Virus record (IMG/VR): IMGVR_UViG_3300032223_002232
Coordinates: 1 to 64,000 of that record
DNA: 64,000 bases
Origin: a virus
Strand: one strand, 5' to 3'
This document shows, one piece after another, positions 43,733-52,169 of this stretch. The translations under genes and the position numbers were made by a program. The notes under the pieces were generated by a model. It was given only the letters and a program-made list of their open reading frames with translations. It searched no databases and was not told where the DNA came from. Positions within the stretch are counted from its first letter, which is position 1; each line of letters starts with the position of its first letter.

Positions 43733-46249
43733 TTACCTAGTACTTTGTGTATAAAAATTTAGTGTATAATTTGTGTTTGTTTGATTAGTTGGACTATTTA
43801 AATTAAATATTCCATACTCATTAAAATTTTTGATACCATATATACTCGTGTAATAAATTTTATCATTAGTATTGAAGTTACTATTTTGTAAGAAATTAAT
43901 ATGACCCAAAGAATTTACAGAATTTGTTAATGATATATAAGATGGTGCATGTGTATCAAAAAATGTATAATAAGAATCATATACATTATTATAAACATTA
44001 AGGTATGTGTTATAATTTGTACCCTGAACTGAATCCTGTAATCTGAAACTCCAACTTGCAAATATATTGCTTATTGGTGTAAATGATGCAAATGAACCAT
44101 TAAAATTTAAATATTTGAAATTCAAATTATAATTTGATATTTCAATTTGATATGATGCATTTGTATTTTTATTATTATATATGATATATTTTGAACTTAA
44201 TCCAAATCCAGTTGTTTTGAATAAATTTTGTTGTAATGATACAGATGATCTATTGTCAAGATTAAACAAACAATTAGCATAAAAATTACCATCAAGTATA
44301 ATACTGCTTTGTATTAAAGAATAATGACCAATCTCTCTACTAGCAGCACTATAATCAATTAATGTTAATTTACCACCATCTCTTACGTTAATCAGACCTG
44401 TATATGGTTGTGCTTCTGTATAGTTTACAATTGTTCCAGTTTGATCTGCGGGATTTCCTACAATCGCTAAACCATAACCCGGATAATAATTTGGATCATT
44501 GAACCCATAACCTGTTGACCATGTATTCCAATTTTTATTACCATAAATGTTAGTTGTTAAATAATAAGGATCTAAAAGATTATTACCACAAATATTAATT
44601 GTTGCGAGTTCAGATTCGACGTTTAATGCACCATATGTGTATATACCATTACCTAATAAAGCAACAGTAATATTTGAGAGGTTATTATTACCATTGTAAA
44701 ATACTAAACCTGATGAATCTATTGAATTTGTATAAATTTCAAAACATAAATTGTTTATTGATAAATTTACAAGCTGCGATTGGTTAAATTGAATTGGGCG
44801 ACCTATGACTGAAGATTTTGTATAAACATCAGTCCATGTATTATAATCAGTACCGTAAAAATTATTAAATGGAACGGCTGAATTTGAACAAATATATGTT
44901 CTGCATGTTATTTTTCTTGGAGCAAAATTAAATGGTCTCCATGTTGAATAATATTTTGTTAAATCATTGTTTACATATGTACCAAGTTCATATCTACCTT
45001 GTATGTTGATATTATTAAATTTTAATGGGTATAAATTAATATAAAAATATTCTCCACTTATATCTGCACTATTATTTTTAGGCCAAATGAAATCGCCGCC
45101 TTTTATTCCAGAATAATATAAATCTGGATATACAGCTTGTAGATATTCTGAACTATAAAAAGCAGAAGATATATTACCAGTATATGAACAACCTGAATAA
45201 GAACCACTACTATCAGATGTCCATGCATTTGCTTTATTCTCACCAGCTACAATATCCTCATCAACCCATATTGTTAAGTTATTACCAAAAATACCATTAG
45301 TGTAGATGTAATCTATAACAGGTTGAATATTTTTAAAATAAGGTTTTAATGTATTTGAATCGGTTGATACACCATCAGTAGGACCATTTATTGTTCTTGC
45401 TATGTTTATATCATCGGTGGAATAACTATCTGATGGTCTAATTACGAAATAATAATTTTTATTTGTAGATACACTTAATTGATTTTGATTATTGTAATAT
45501 AAAGGTGATGATTCATCTATTGCAATTTTACCATAAAAATTATTAGCATAGATATCGTTTTTAACATTAACATCATTATTAACTGTAATTTTAGTTGAAG
45601 ATACTTGACCAATAAATGAATTATTCGAACTTAAATTTTGTGTTGTTAATTTATTAGAACTATATACATTATTAGCAGTTAAATTTGCTGTTATGCTTAC
45701 GTCATTTGTTGCATATAAAGAATTTAATATATATGTGCTTACATTTTTTGTTATATAATTAAAAATACCAGCATTTAAACTAAATGTAGTAATATTGTTA
45801 GCAGTTAATTTATTAGTATATGTAGTTGCATTAAAATAAACATCACTGTTAAAACTAACACCCTTTGCATAATTAACAACAAGAGTATCATTACCATATA
45901 GGTTAGATGCATTTAAGTTTGTTATATAAGCATCAGATGCTCTAAGATTACCACTAATATCAACATTATATGTTGGATTTGGGTTATTAATACCCAATTT
46001 TTTATTTCTGATTATTAATGAATCATTACCACTAAATTTTCTAGAATTTAAATAAGAATTGGCTATTCCAAATACTGGAAAATAATATGATGAATTACTT
46101 TCAAATAATGAATAACCAGTAGGGAGTCCTAGACTAGGTTCAACTGCACCAATTTCAATATACCCTGTATTATAAGCAGTACTATTAACATTGTAATCCA
46201 GCGGATTCAGTCTATACCTATTACCTACTGATGGAGGACTCGTTGACAT
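43733..46249 (-). CDS. virion protein, stalkless paralogue of the giant fibre
   Basis: An 838-residue protein corresponding end to end to the N-terminal 839 residues of the giant fibre. It shares the N-terminal NPLDYNVNSTAYNTGYIEIG block, a Gly/Asn-rich repetitive section of the type SANNVYSSNKLTTQNLSSNN, and a central region (GDFIWPKNNSADISGEYFYI; FNFAPRKITCRTYI) followed by a likely right-handed beta-helix with repeating strand-turn phrases (GINVRDGGKLTLIDYS type). It ends NYTLNFYTQSTR exactly where the paralogue enters its stalk. Two side-by-side copies imply tandem duplication. It follows the 122-aa gene after 15 nt. Probably a tail fibre or spike. Confidence 0.7.
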   Translation of the reverse strand: MSTSPPSVGNRYRLNPLDYNVNSTAYNTGYIEIGAVEPSLGLPTGYSLFESNSSYYFPVFGIANSYLNSRKFSGNDSLIIRNKKLGINNPNPTYNVDISGNLRASDAYITNLNASNLYGNDTLVVNYAKGVSFNSDVYFNATTYTNKLTANNITTFSLNAGIFNYITKNVSTYILNSLYATNDVSITANLTANNVYSSNKLTTQNLSSNNSFIGQVSSTKITVNNDVNVKNDIYANNFYGKIAIDESSPLYYNNQNQLSVSTNKNYYFVIRPSDSYSTDDINIARTINGPTDGVSTDSNTLKPYFKNIQPVIDYIYTNGIFGNNLTIWVDEDIVAGENKANAWTSDSSGSYSGCSYTGNISSAFYSSEYLQAVYPDLYYSGIKGGDFIWPKNNSADISGEYFYINLYPLKFNNINIQGRYELGTYVNNDLTKYYSTWRPFNFAPRKITCRTYICSNSAVPFNNFYGTDYNTWTDVYTKSSVIGRPIQFNQSQLVNLSINNLCFEIYTNSIDSSGLVFYNGNNNLSNITVALLGNGIYTYGALNVESELATINICGNNLLDPYYLTTNIYGNKNWNTWSTGYGFNDPNYYPGYGLAIVGNPADQTGTIVNYTEAQPYTGLINVRDGGKLTLIDYSAASREIGHYSLIQSSIILDGNFYANCLFNLDNRSSVSLQQNLFKTTGFGLSSKYIIYNNKNTNASYQIEISNYNLNFKYLNFNGSFASFTPISNIFASWSFRLQDSVQGTNYNTYLNVYNNVYDSYYTFFDTHAPSYISLTNSVNSLGHINFLQNSNFNTNDKIYYTSIYGIKNFNEYGIFNLNSPTNQTNTNYTLNFYTQSTR

Positions 46250-46264
46250 AGGATTACAAACTGA

Positions 46265-46633
46265 TTAGTATGGTGTATTAACTGTTTCTAATATAGATAA
46301 TGTTATATTAATTTTATTATTATTAGCGGCAGATACGATAAAATTATCGTAAGCTTGTAAAACCAATTTATTAACTACGATGTTTACAGTGTCGTTTGGT
46401 GGTAATTGGAATCCTTGGAGTATGCTAATTGATGGTGATGCTTGTACATCCCCACCGGGACTAGCTGTGGTTGATAATGCAGCATTTACTGTTTGTGCTG
46501 TGCTATCAGTATTTGTAGCTAATGCTGAGATTATTATACCTGCTCGTTGGAACGGTGTGGTGTATATCGACGTTGGTGTAGTTGTCACCGCTGTTGATAT
46601 TCTTTTGAAGTAATTTAAGGGTATTTTTGCCAT
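46265..46633 (-). CDS. small virion protein of the cyanophage 'KIPLNYF' type
   Basis: A 122-residue protein starting MAKIPLNYFKRISTAVTTTP followed by SIYTTPFQRAGIIISAL and ending DNFIVSAANNNKINITLSIL-ETVN. I recognise this pattern from small structural proteins of marine T4-like cyanophages, where it is a compact beta-sandwich protein of the virion. Its job is not established; a decoration or fibre-adaptor role fits the size. It has a perfect TATAAATA 6 nt before its ATG and probably heads a transcript running into the two giant-fibre genes. Confidence 0.7.
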   Translation of the reverse strand: MAKIPLNYFKRISTAVTTTPTSIYTTPFQRAGIIISALATNTDSTAQTVNAALSTTASPGGDVQASPSISILQGFQLPPNDTVNIVVNKLVLQAYDNFIVSAANNNKINITLSILETVNTPY

Positions 46634-46639
46634 ATTCTA

Positions 46640-46647
46640 TATTTATA
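46640..46647 (-). promoter_or_regulatory. late-type promoter element
   Basis: Perfect TATAAATA in the context AGTATAAATATAGAATATG, 6 nt before the ATG at 46633. Confidence 0.7.
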
Positions 46648-46653
46648 CTTATT

Positions 46654-48723
46654 TTACTCAAGTACAATATTAAGTGGTGTAACCAAGGTTAAAATCGCTC
46701 TTTTGAACGTATCACCATCAATTGTTCCTGTGCTTTGTAAAATTTTGAAACTTGGACCTACTTTAAAGTCACCTAATTCGTTTGAACTTGTATAGAACAC
46801 GATTCCGGGTAAATTTGTATTAATTTCAGATATAGGTGCTCCTGTAGTGTCAAATGTTATATTGCCATATGTATCTAATACATAATTTGGCACACCTGCA
46901 TCAAAAATTGCTTCTGTGTTGTTATTAGCAACACCACCATTAGCTGGAATAGCCCAATACATTCTAGTACCAGTTCCCATGTATTCAAATGTATGAGAAC
47001 CTGTTTCGATCATACTTCTTGCATAAAACTTCATAGGAGCATTTGTGAAATCAAGACCTCTTAAATTTGTTAAATCTAATGGAATATTAAAATTTAATAA
47101 TATATCATATGCGTTATTAAGACCGCCTGTATAATTTTTCTTTGGTGTAATCTCAACAAAGAACAGCTTTGGTTCTGGTTTACCATTTAATGATATATCA
47201 CTATCTAAAATATAACCACCTGTAGGTTGACCATTCCAAGGATTGTCATCACCAATAGTAAAACACATATTTGTATATGGGAAACTTGCAACCGATTGAG
47301 TATTACCAAAATTGTCAGGATTAATTTGTAATGTAGATACATTGTTAACTGTGAATAAGTTACCAGCTGGTATATAACCATATGGTGGTACATTACCACT
47401 ATATGTATTTGGATCAGGAGCCATTGTAAATGTACCCTGTAAGATTGGTGTAGGTGATTTACCTCTGGCTATTAAGCCTGATAAACCAAATGTTGAATTT
47501 GATGTACTAATTGAACAGCTTCCACCAGTTTCGCAAACAACACCTTCTTTTGTTGCAACGGTAAAGATACTAACAAACTGAGCATAACCATGATTTTTGA
47601 TAACAATACCTCTACCACCTTGGTTAACTTGTGTGAATGAGTCAAGAACCATACTTCTGATATAACCATCAACTAAACTACCATCAATTCTCATACCTGT
47701 ACCTGCATTATTTGAACCTGTACCATATGTTCCTGTATTTGGATCAATTGAACCCTTATCAACAAGTGCTAAATTATCTGGTACAGAATATGACGTACAA
47801 CCCTGTACATATGGACTTGTGTAAATGGTTGGTCTAAGATTAGGAACAATTGCTGGATTAATTTCATAACCAGCGGTATTGTAAGCTATATTATATTGTG
47901 TTTGGGTTTCTGTTGTAACTGTAGCATTTGAAACTGGAAATGCTATAGCAGCTGAACCACCAACAATATCTTCAACTTCTTTTGTTATCTGTGTGTATGT
48001 TCCAGTATTTGAATCATAAGATACATCCACTACATTTCTTGTTTGAACAATGCTCTTATGACCTCTAAAAGTAAATCCCCAAATATAACAAGCACTACTA
48101 ACCCAGAACATGTCATTATATGCATATGTTGAATCATAAGGTCTAATTGTTGTTCTTCTTAAATTGTCACCAATCATTGATGTATTTGGTGGAAGATAAA
48201 TTGGTGTCTTTTCTGCATAATCACCAGAACGAACCATGATTGTGTATTGTTTCTTAGTTTGTGGTGGTGGTAAGAAATCTGCACCACCAGCGGTAGCTGC
48301 TGCTTCTAATGCCATAGCATCGGAAATAGCCTTTGCTGCTCTTTTAATTGTTCTAAATGGTAATTCTTCGTTTCTACCTCTTGTTGGTGAGTCAATTGTA
48401 TCACTAGCATTTACGTTATCAGATGATACATAATAAACTTCATTTATTACTGGACCATGTTTGTTAATATAATCTAATAGGGTTTGAACTGTTAAATTCT
48501 GTGTTGTGCCATTTGATCCTTGAGATATAGGCATTAAACTTGTAGAATCAATACTAGTTGTACTATCAAGTTGTGGTAATGAGTGAGAAAGAAAATCTAA
48601 AGGATGAACTTTTCTAGTAATATCTTGCTCAAGTACTAATAAATTATTTTTAACATCTATTGGTACTGCTGGTGATGCGTCCTGTCCACCTAAAGGTAAT
48701 TCGGGTATTCTGATGTAAGCCAT
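46654..48723 (-). CDS. beta-helix tail protein of T4-like cyanophage type
   Basis: A 689-residue protein. The N-terminus (YIRIPELPLGGQD ... DITRKVHPLDFL) is an anchoring segment like those of T4-like cyanophage structural proteins. Residues about 95-230 match their beta-helix phrase set: NEVYYVSSDNVNASD, LPFRTIKRAAKAI, YTIMVRSGDYAEKTPIYLPP, NTSMIGDNLRRTTIRP and CYIWGFTFRGHKS. The central part (GTGMRIDGSLVDGYIRSMVL; GIVIKNHGYAQFVSIFT) fits a right-handed beta-helix, and the C-terminal third is a beta domain with KLFFVEITPKKNYTGG. These proteins are tail spikes or baseplate-linked fibres. A late element lies 6 nt before the ATG. Confidence 0.7.
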   Translation of the reverse strand: MAYIRIPELPLGGQDASPAVPIDVKNNLLVLEQDITRKVHPLDFLSHSLPQLDSTTSIDSTSLMPISQGSNGTTQNLTVQTLLDYINKHGPVINEVYYVSSDNVNASDTIDSPTRGRNEELPFRTIKRAAKAISDAMALEAAATAGGADFLPPPQTKKQYTIMVRSGDYAEKTPIYLPPNTSMIGDNLRRTTIRPYDSTYAYNDMFWVSSACYIWGFTFRGHKSIVQTRNVVDVSYDSNTGTYTQITKEVEDIVGGSAAIAFPVSNATVTTETQTQYNIAYNTAGYEINPAIVPNLRPTIYTSPYVQGCTSYSVPDNLALVDKGSIDPNTGTYGTGSNNAGTGMRIDGSLVDGYIRSMVLDSFTQVNQGGRGIVIKNHGYAQFVSIFTVATKEGVVCETGGSCSISTSNSTFGLSGLIARGKSPTPILQGTFTMAPDPNTYSGNVPPYGYIPAGNLFTVNNVSTLQINPDNFGNTQSVASFPYTNMCFTIGDDNPWNGQPTGGYILDSDISLNGKPEPKLFFVEITPKKNYTGGLNNAYDILLNFNIPLDLTNLRGLDFTNAPMKFYARSMIETGSHTFEYMGTGTRMYWAIPANGGVANNNTEAIFDAGVPNYVLDTYGNITFDTTGAPISEINTNLPGIVFYTSSNELGDFKVGPSFKILQSTGTIDGDTFKRAILTLVTPLNIVLE

Positions 48724-48729
48724 TTTTAA

Positions 48730-48737
48730 TATTTATA
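48730..48737 (-). promoter_or_regulatory. late-type promoter element
   Basis: Perfect TATAAATA in the context AGTATAAATATTAAAAATG, 6 nt before the ATG at 48723. Confidence 0.7.
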
Positions 48738-48765
48738 CTAAAGAGCTTACAATTTTAATTATAAT

Positions 48766-50433
48766 TTATGCTGTATAAGATCCAGATGAATTAAATGTTA
48801 AAATTGTATTGGAACCATTTGTTGTTACACTTGGAGATCCTGTTGTTATGTTAGAATATCTGGATGTTGGTATTGAAAGTATAACAACACCAGAACCACC
48901 GTCAGCTGGATGTCCACCAGTATTATATGAACCTCCACCCCCACCTCCACCTTTATTGGCTGTTCCGTTCTGTGCAGCACTTGTTTGTGTTCCACCATTA
49001 CCACCTCCACCATTACCACCGTTACCGCTATTTGATCCACTATAGCCACCACCGCCACCGCCACCACCACCGTAATATAACCCTGTTATATTTACTTGTA
49101 AACCATCACCGCCATTTGCACCAATAGCATCCCACAATCCATTGCCTTCTCCGTTACCTCCGTTTTGATTAGAACCAGCACCACCAGCACCACCAACGCC
49201 ATAGGTGTGGGAACCGCCAGTAAAGCCATTTCCGCTATTACCACCTTGTAAACCAGCTGCTCCATTTCCACCTATTGCTGTTAATGTTCCTACGATTGAT
49301 GAATCTTGCCCATTTGTTCCAGTATATGAACCAGCACCACCAGCACCAACAATAATATTATAAATCTGGTTAGCTGTTACATTAATTGTTGAAAAATTAA
49401 CTGCACCAGCACCACCACCATTACCGGGACCGGGAGCACCAGAATAGCAGCCACCTCCACCTGCACCAACTGTTAAATAATTTATATTATATGTTGGATC
49501 ATATGTTGGTGTTGGAGTTAAAGTTGGTGTTGGAGTTAAAGTTGGTGTTGGAGTTAAAGTTGCTGATGGGGTATATGTTGGTGTAACAGTTGATGTTGGA
49601 GTATATGTTGGCGTAACAGTTGATGTTGGAGTATATGTTGGAGTTATAGACGGCGTTGGTGTTGGTGTTAGTGTTGCAGTTGGCGTAATTGTAGGCGTTG
49701 GTGTAGGCGTTGGTGATGGTATATAGTCAAGAATAAATGAACTTGAATTACCAAAAAGAGAAAATGCATTGGTTGTGTTTAATACACCATAAGGTATAAA
49801 TGAATTAATTTCTAATATATCTTTTGTGTTTAAATTGATACTAATTAAACCATTTTGTCCAATATCATTTTTAACAAAAAATGAAATATTAAAAACATTA
49901 GTATCAATATTATATGTTAACTTTGGATCTTCTTTTATGCCATTAGATGATAATAAATTTGTTATAGTATCAAATCCCAAAACTATATATTTTTGAAAAA
50001 TTTGATTTATTTTACCTGTGTTAATATTAAATTCTTTAAAAAATAAACAAAATTTTATATTTTGATTATTATCAATAACTAATGGATTAAATCCACAAAA
50101 ATATACTTTTTGGTTTAACTCATCAAACCAGTAATCAATATTTGTATCTGATAAATTATGATGAAAATCAAATAAACTATGTGGTTTTATAGTATTACCA
50201 TCAAAAACTAATTTTTCAAATATATAACCATTTTTAGTTTGAATAAAAATACTATCATAAAATACATCAAATCTTGTAATAATATTATAATTTAAATCAT
50301 AATAAAAATCAGGATGTAAAAATTCATATTTTAAATAAACAGAAGATAGAATTTCATTAGCAGATTTAACATTATTCTGCACATCTCTTAACCAAAGCTC
50401 TCCGTTGTAATTTATATCATTATAAAAGTTCAT
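48766..50433 (-). CDS. fibre with Pro/Thr linker and glycine-rich tip, 555 aa
   Basis: ATG 50431-50433 overlaps the upstream stop (ATGA), so the longer upstream reading is rejected. Residues 1-235 are an Asn/Tyr-rich beta domain with propeller-like phrases ([31 protein letters not shown]). Residues about 235-315 are a Pro/Thr linker ([15 protein letters not shown] and [10 protein letters not shown] units) encoded partly by exact 18-nt and 30-nt repeats. Residues about 320-530 are glycine-rich ([32 protein letters not shown]) and end [10 protein letters not shown], the standard closing of glycine-rich phage tips. Architecture copies the tip plan of the genes at 25669 and 36067. Confidence 0.7.
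   Translation of the reverse strand: MNFYNDINYNGELWLRDVQNNVKSANEILSSVYLKYEFLHPDFYYDLNYNIITRFDVFYDSIFIQTKNGYIFEKLVFDGNTIKPHSLFDFHHNLSDTNIDYWFDELNQKVYFCGFNPLVIDNNQNIKFCLFFKEFNINTGKINQIFQKYIVLGFDTITNLLSSNGIKEDPKLTYNIDTNVFNISFFVKNDIGQNGLISINLNTKDILEINSFIPYGVLNTTNAFSLFGNSSSFILDYIPSPTPTPTPTITPTATLTPTPTPSITPTYTPTSTVTPTYTPTSTVTPTYTPSATLTPTPTLTPTPTLTPTPTYDPTYNINYLTVGAGGGGCYSGAPGPGNGGGAGAVNFSTINVTANQIYNIIVGAGGAGSYTGTNGQDSSIVGTLTAIGGNGAAGLQGGNSGNGFTGGSHTYGVGGAGGAGSNQNGGNGEGNGLWDAIGANGGDGLQVNITGLYYGGGGGGGGGYSGSNSGNGGNGGGGNGGTQTSAAQNGTANKGGGGGGGSYNTGGHPADGGSGVVILSIPTSRYSNITTGSPSVTTNGSNTILTFNSSGSYTA
49505..49558. repeat. 18-nt tandem repeat, three exact copies
   Basis: GTTGGTGTTGGAGTTAAA repeated three times without change; on the coding strand it encodes LTPTPT. 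Part of the Pro/Thr linker of the 555-aa fibre. Confidence 0.85.
49571..49630. repeat. 30-nt tandem repeat, two copies plus partial third
   Basis: A 30-nt unit beginning GTATATGTTGG and ending GATGTTGGA occurs twice with one difference and begins a third time; it encodes [10 protein letters not shown] repeats in the same linker. Confidence 0.8.
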
Positions 50434-52130
50434 GGTGTATATGGTGGATAAATTGAAGTGTAGGATGCTAATGAAGCGGATACAGGCCAACGGTAATATG
50501 TACTGAATAAGTTATATAAGTCGGCATTAACAGCTTGTGATACCGCTAGTGCGAATGTATCGCAAGCATTTTCTATATCTGAACCTGATGTAATATTTAT
50601 TTGTTTAATATTACTCCAAGTGTATAATAAGAATTGATCTCCAAATTTATTATATAAATCAAACATGAATGAAGCAAACATATCAGTACCCTGTAACGAT
50701 AATGCATTTGTTGGTGCTATATTATCATAAACTGTATTCATGAAATTATAAGATGGATCTGCTATATATGTATTAATTAAATTAATTACACCATATTTAA
50801 AATCATTGAATGGTGTACCATTAAATGGTGCGCCGTTTACTCCAGCAGAATCCATAGACATAAATCTCATAAATACCGCAAATCCAGTGGTAACCGTTTC
50901 ACTTGGTGTTGCATCAACTCTTCTTAAACTATCAACCCAGAAATTCCTTCCTAATTCATAGAATAATACTTGATCAAATTGATTATTCAAATTAACACCG
51001 CTATAAAGAGCATCCCATGATGATCTGAGTAATTCAATACCAGTTCTACCTAATTCACCACAACCAGAACCACATGTAGTGTTAACAACACTTACAGGAT
51101 CTTTACCTCTTAAAGTTACAAGTGTTAATGGATATTCACCGATTACTCTATAATAGAAGTCATAAGCTTTATCTAATTTATAGATTATATAATCTATTAC
51201 TGCTCGGTTTACATTTATGTTGGAAGGAATTTGTAAAGCTACATTTCTTCCAAGATAAGCTTTCATGTTGTAATTTACACTATCAAAACTTGTATATAAT
51301 GTATCTATTACTAATGAAGGACCATATGGTAGTGTTGGTGTTGGTGTAACCGTTGGTGTATGAGTGATTGTTGGTGTTATTGATGGAGTTGGTGTCGGTA
51401 TTTGTAATGATCTTGTAACTGTTGGTGTTATAGTTGGTGTTACAGTTGGTGTTGGTTGTATTTGTGGAATTGGGTTTAGATCTGGATTTACTATAGTTGT
51501 TTTTTCGTAAGGTATGATCGTTACTTCATTATTAACATTAGCAGATGTTAATGTTTTAAATTTACTAGTAAATGGATAAATATAGTTATAAGGTTTACTT
51601 AATTTATCAGCTGATATAATTGGTTTTGGTTTTAATTTCCAGTTAACCAAAGACATCAATATATTATTTTCATTTTGAGTTTGGAATGTATAAAGAATTT
51701 TATTGTCAGGTCCAAACATTTTAGTTTTTATTAAATGTATTTCATTGAAGAATTTATCAACACCATAATCCATTGGTGGATTTTTTAAATTTAATAAAAT
51801 TGTAAATGTTACAATATCAGAACTACCAAAAACATAAACATTTACATTAACTACATAAGTTGAAAGACTTAAATCTTTTGAATAAAACTCTTTAGTTTTT
51901 GGGTAATTTCTAGGATCACCTATTTCATTTGAAATTGGTAACCTATTATCTGAACCTAAAACTGGTTTAAATTTTACAATATCAGAAGTACCATCACCCC
52001 AAATATACTCAATCATTCTAATTTTATGAGATAATGATAAAGTTCTTGGGTCTATAGTTAAATCAAAAGGGGCATAATCACTAATAATTTGATTATCAGA
52101 ATTAAGATAAACTGTACGATTATAAACCAT
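50430..52130 (-). CDS. virion protein with Pro/Thr linker and degenerate metalloprotease-like domain
   Basis: A 566-residue protein. Residues 1-210 are beta-rich ([36 protein letters not shown]), possibly PKD/Ig-like. Residues about 220-265 form a Pro/Thr linker ([28 protein letters not shown]). Residues about 280-566 resemble the gluzincin-type M60-like peptidase scaffold: a helix [16 protein letters not shown] (near 390) stands where an HExxH site would be, followed by [12 protein letters not shown] and [20 protein letters not shown]. The catalytic His residues appear replaced, so this may be a carbohydrate- or protein-binding remnant. Family assignment is tentative. Its 3' end overlaps the 555-aa fibre gene. 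Confidence 0.6.
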   Translation of the reverse strand: MVYNRTVYLNSDNQIISDYAPFDLTIDPRTLSLSHKIRMIEYIWGDGTSDIVKFKPVLGSDNRLPISNEIGDPRNYPKTKEFYSKDLSLSTYVVNVNVYVFGSSDIVTFTILLNLKNPPMDYGVDKFFNEIHLIKTKMFGPDNKILYTFQTQNENNILMSLVNWKLKPKPIISADKLSKPYNYIYPFTSKFKTLTSANVNNEVTIIPYEKTTIVNPDLNPIPQIQPTPTVTPTITPTVTRSLQIPTPTPSITPTITHTPTVTPTPTLPYGPSLVIDTLYTSFDSVNYNMKAYLGRNVALQIPSNINVNRAVIDYIIYKLDKAYDFYYRVIGEYPLTLVTLRGKDPVSVVNTTCGSGCGELGRTGIELLRSSWDALYSGVNLNNQFDQVLFYELGRNFWVDSLRRVDATPSETVTTGFAVFMRFMSMDSAGVNGAPFNGTPFNDFKYGVINLINTYIADPSYNFMNTVYDNIAPTNALSLQGTDMFASFMFDLYNKFGDQFLLYTWSNIKQINITSGSDIENACDTFALAVSQAVNADLYNLFSTYYRWPVSASLASYTSIYPPYTP

Positions 52131-52134
52131 TATT

Positions 52135-52142
52135 AATATTTA
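52135..52142 (-). promoter_or_regulatory. late-type promoter element
   Basis: TAAATATT in the context GCATTAAATATTAATAATG, 4 nt before the ATG at 52130. Confidence 0.6.
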
Positions 52143-52169
52143 ATGCAAAAACACTAAAATTAAACGATA

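Noticed and set aside
25669-46249. Diversity-generating retroelement acting on fibre tips
   Set aside because: No reverse transcriptase, template repeat pair or adenine-biased variable region was seen; only tip replacement between paralogues is visible.
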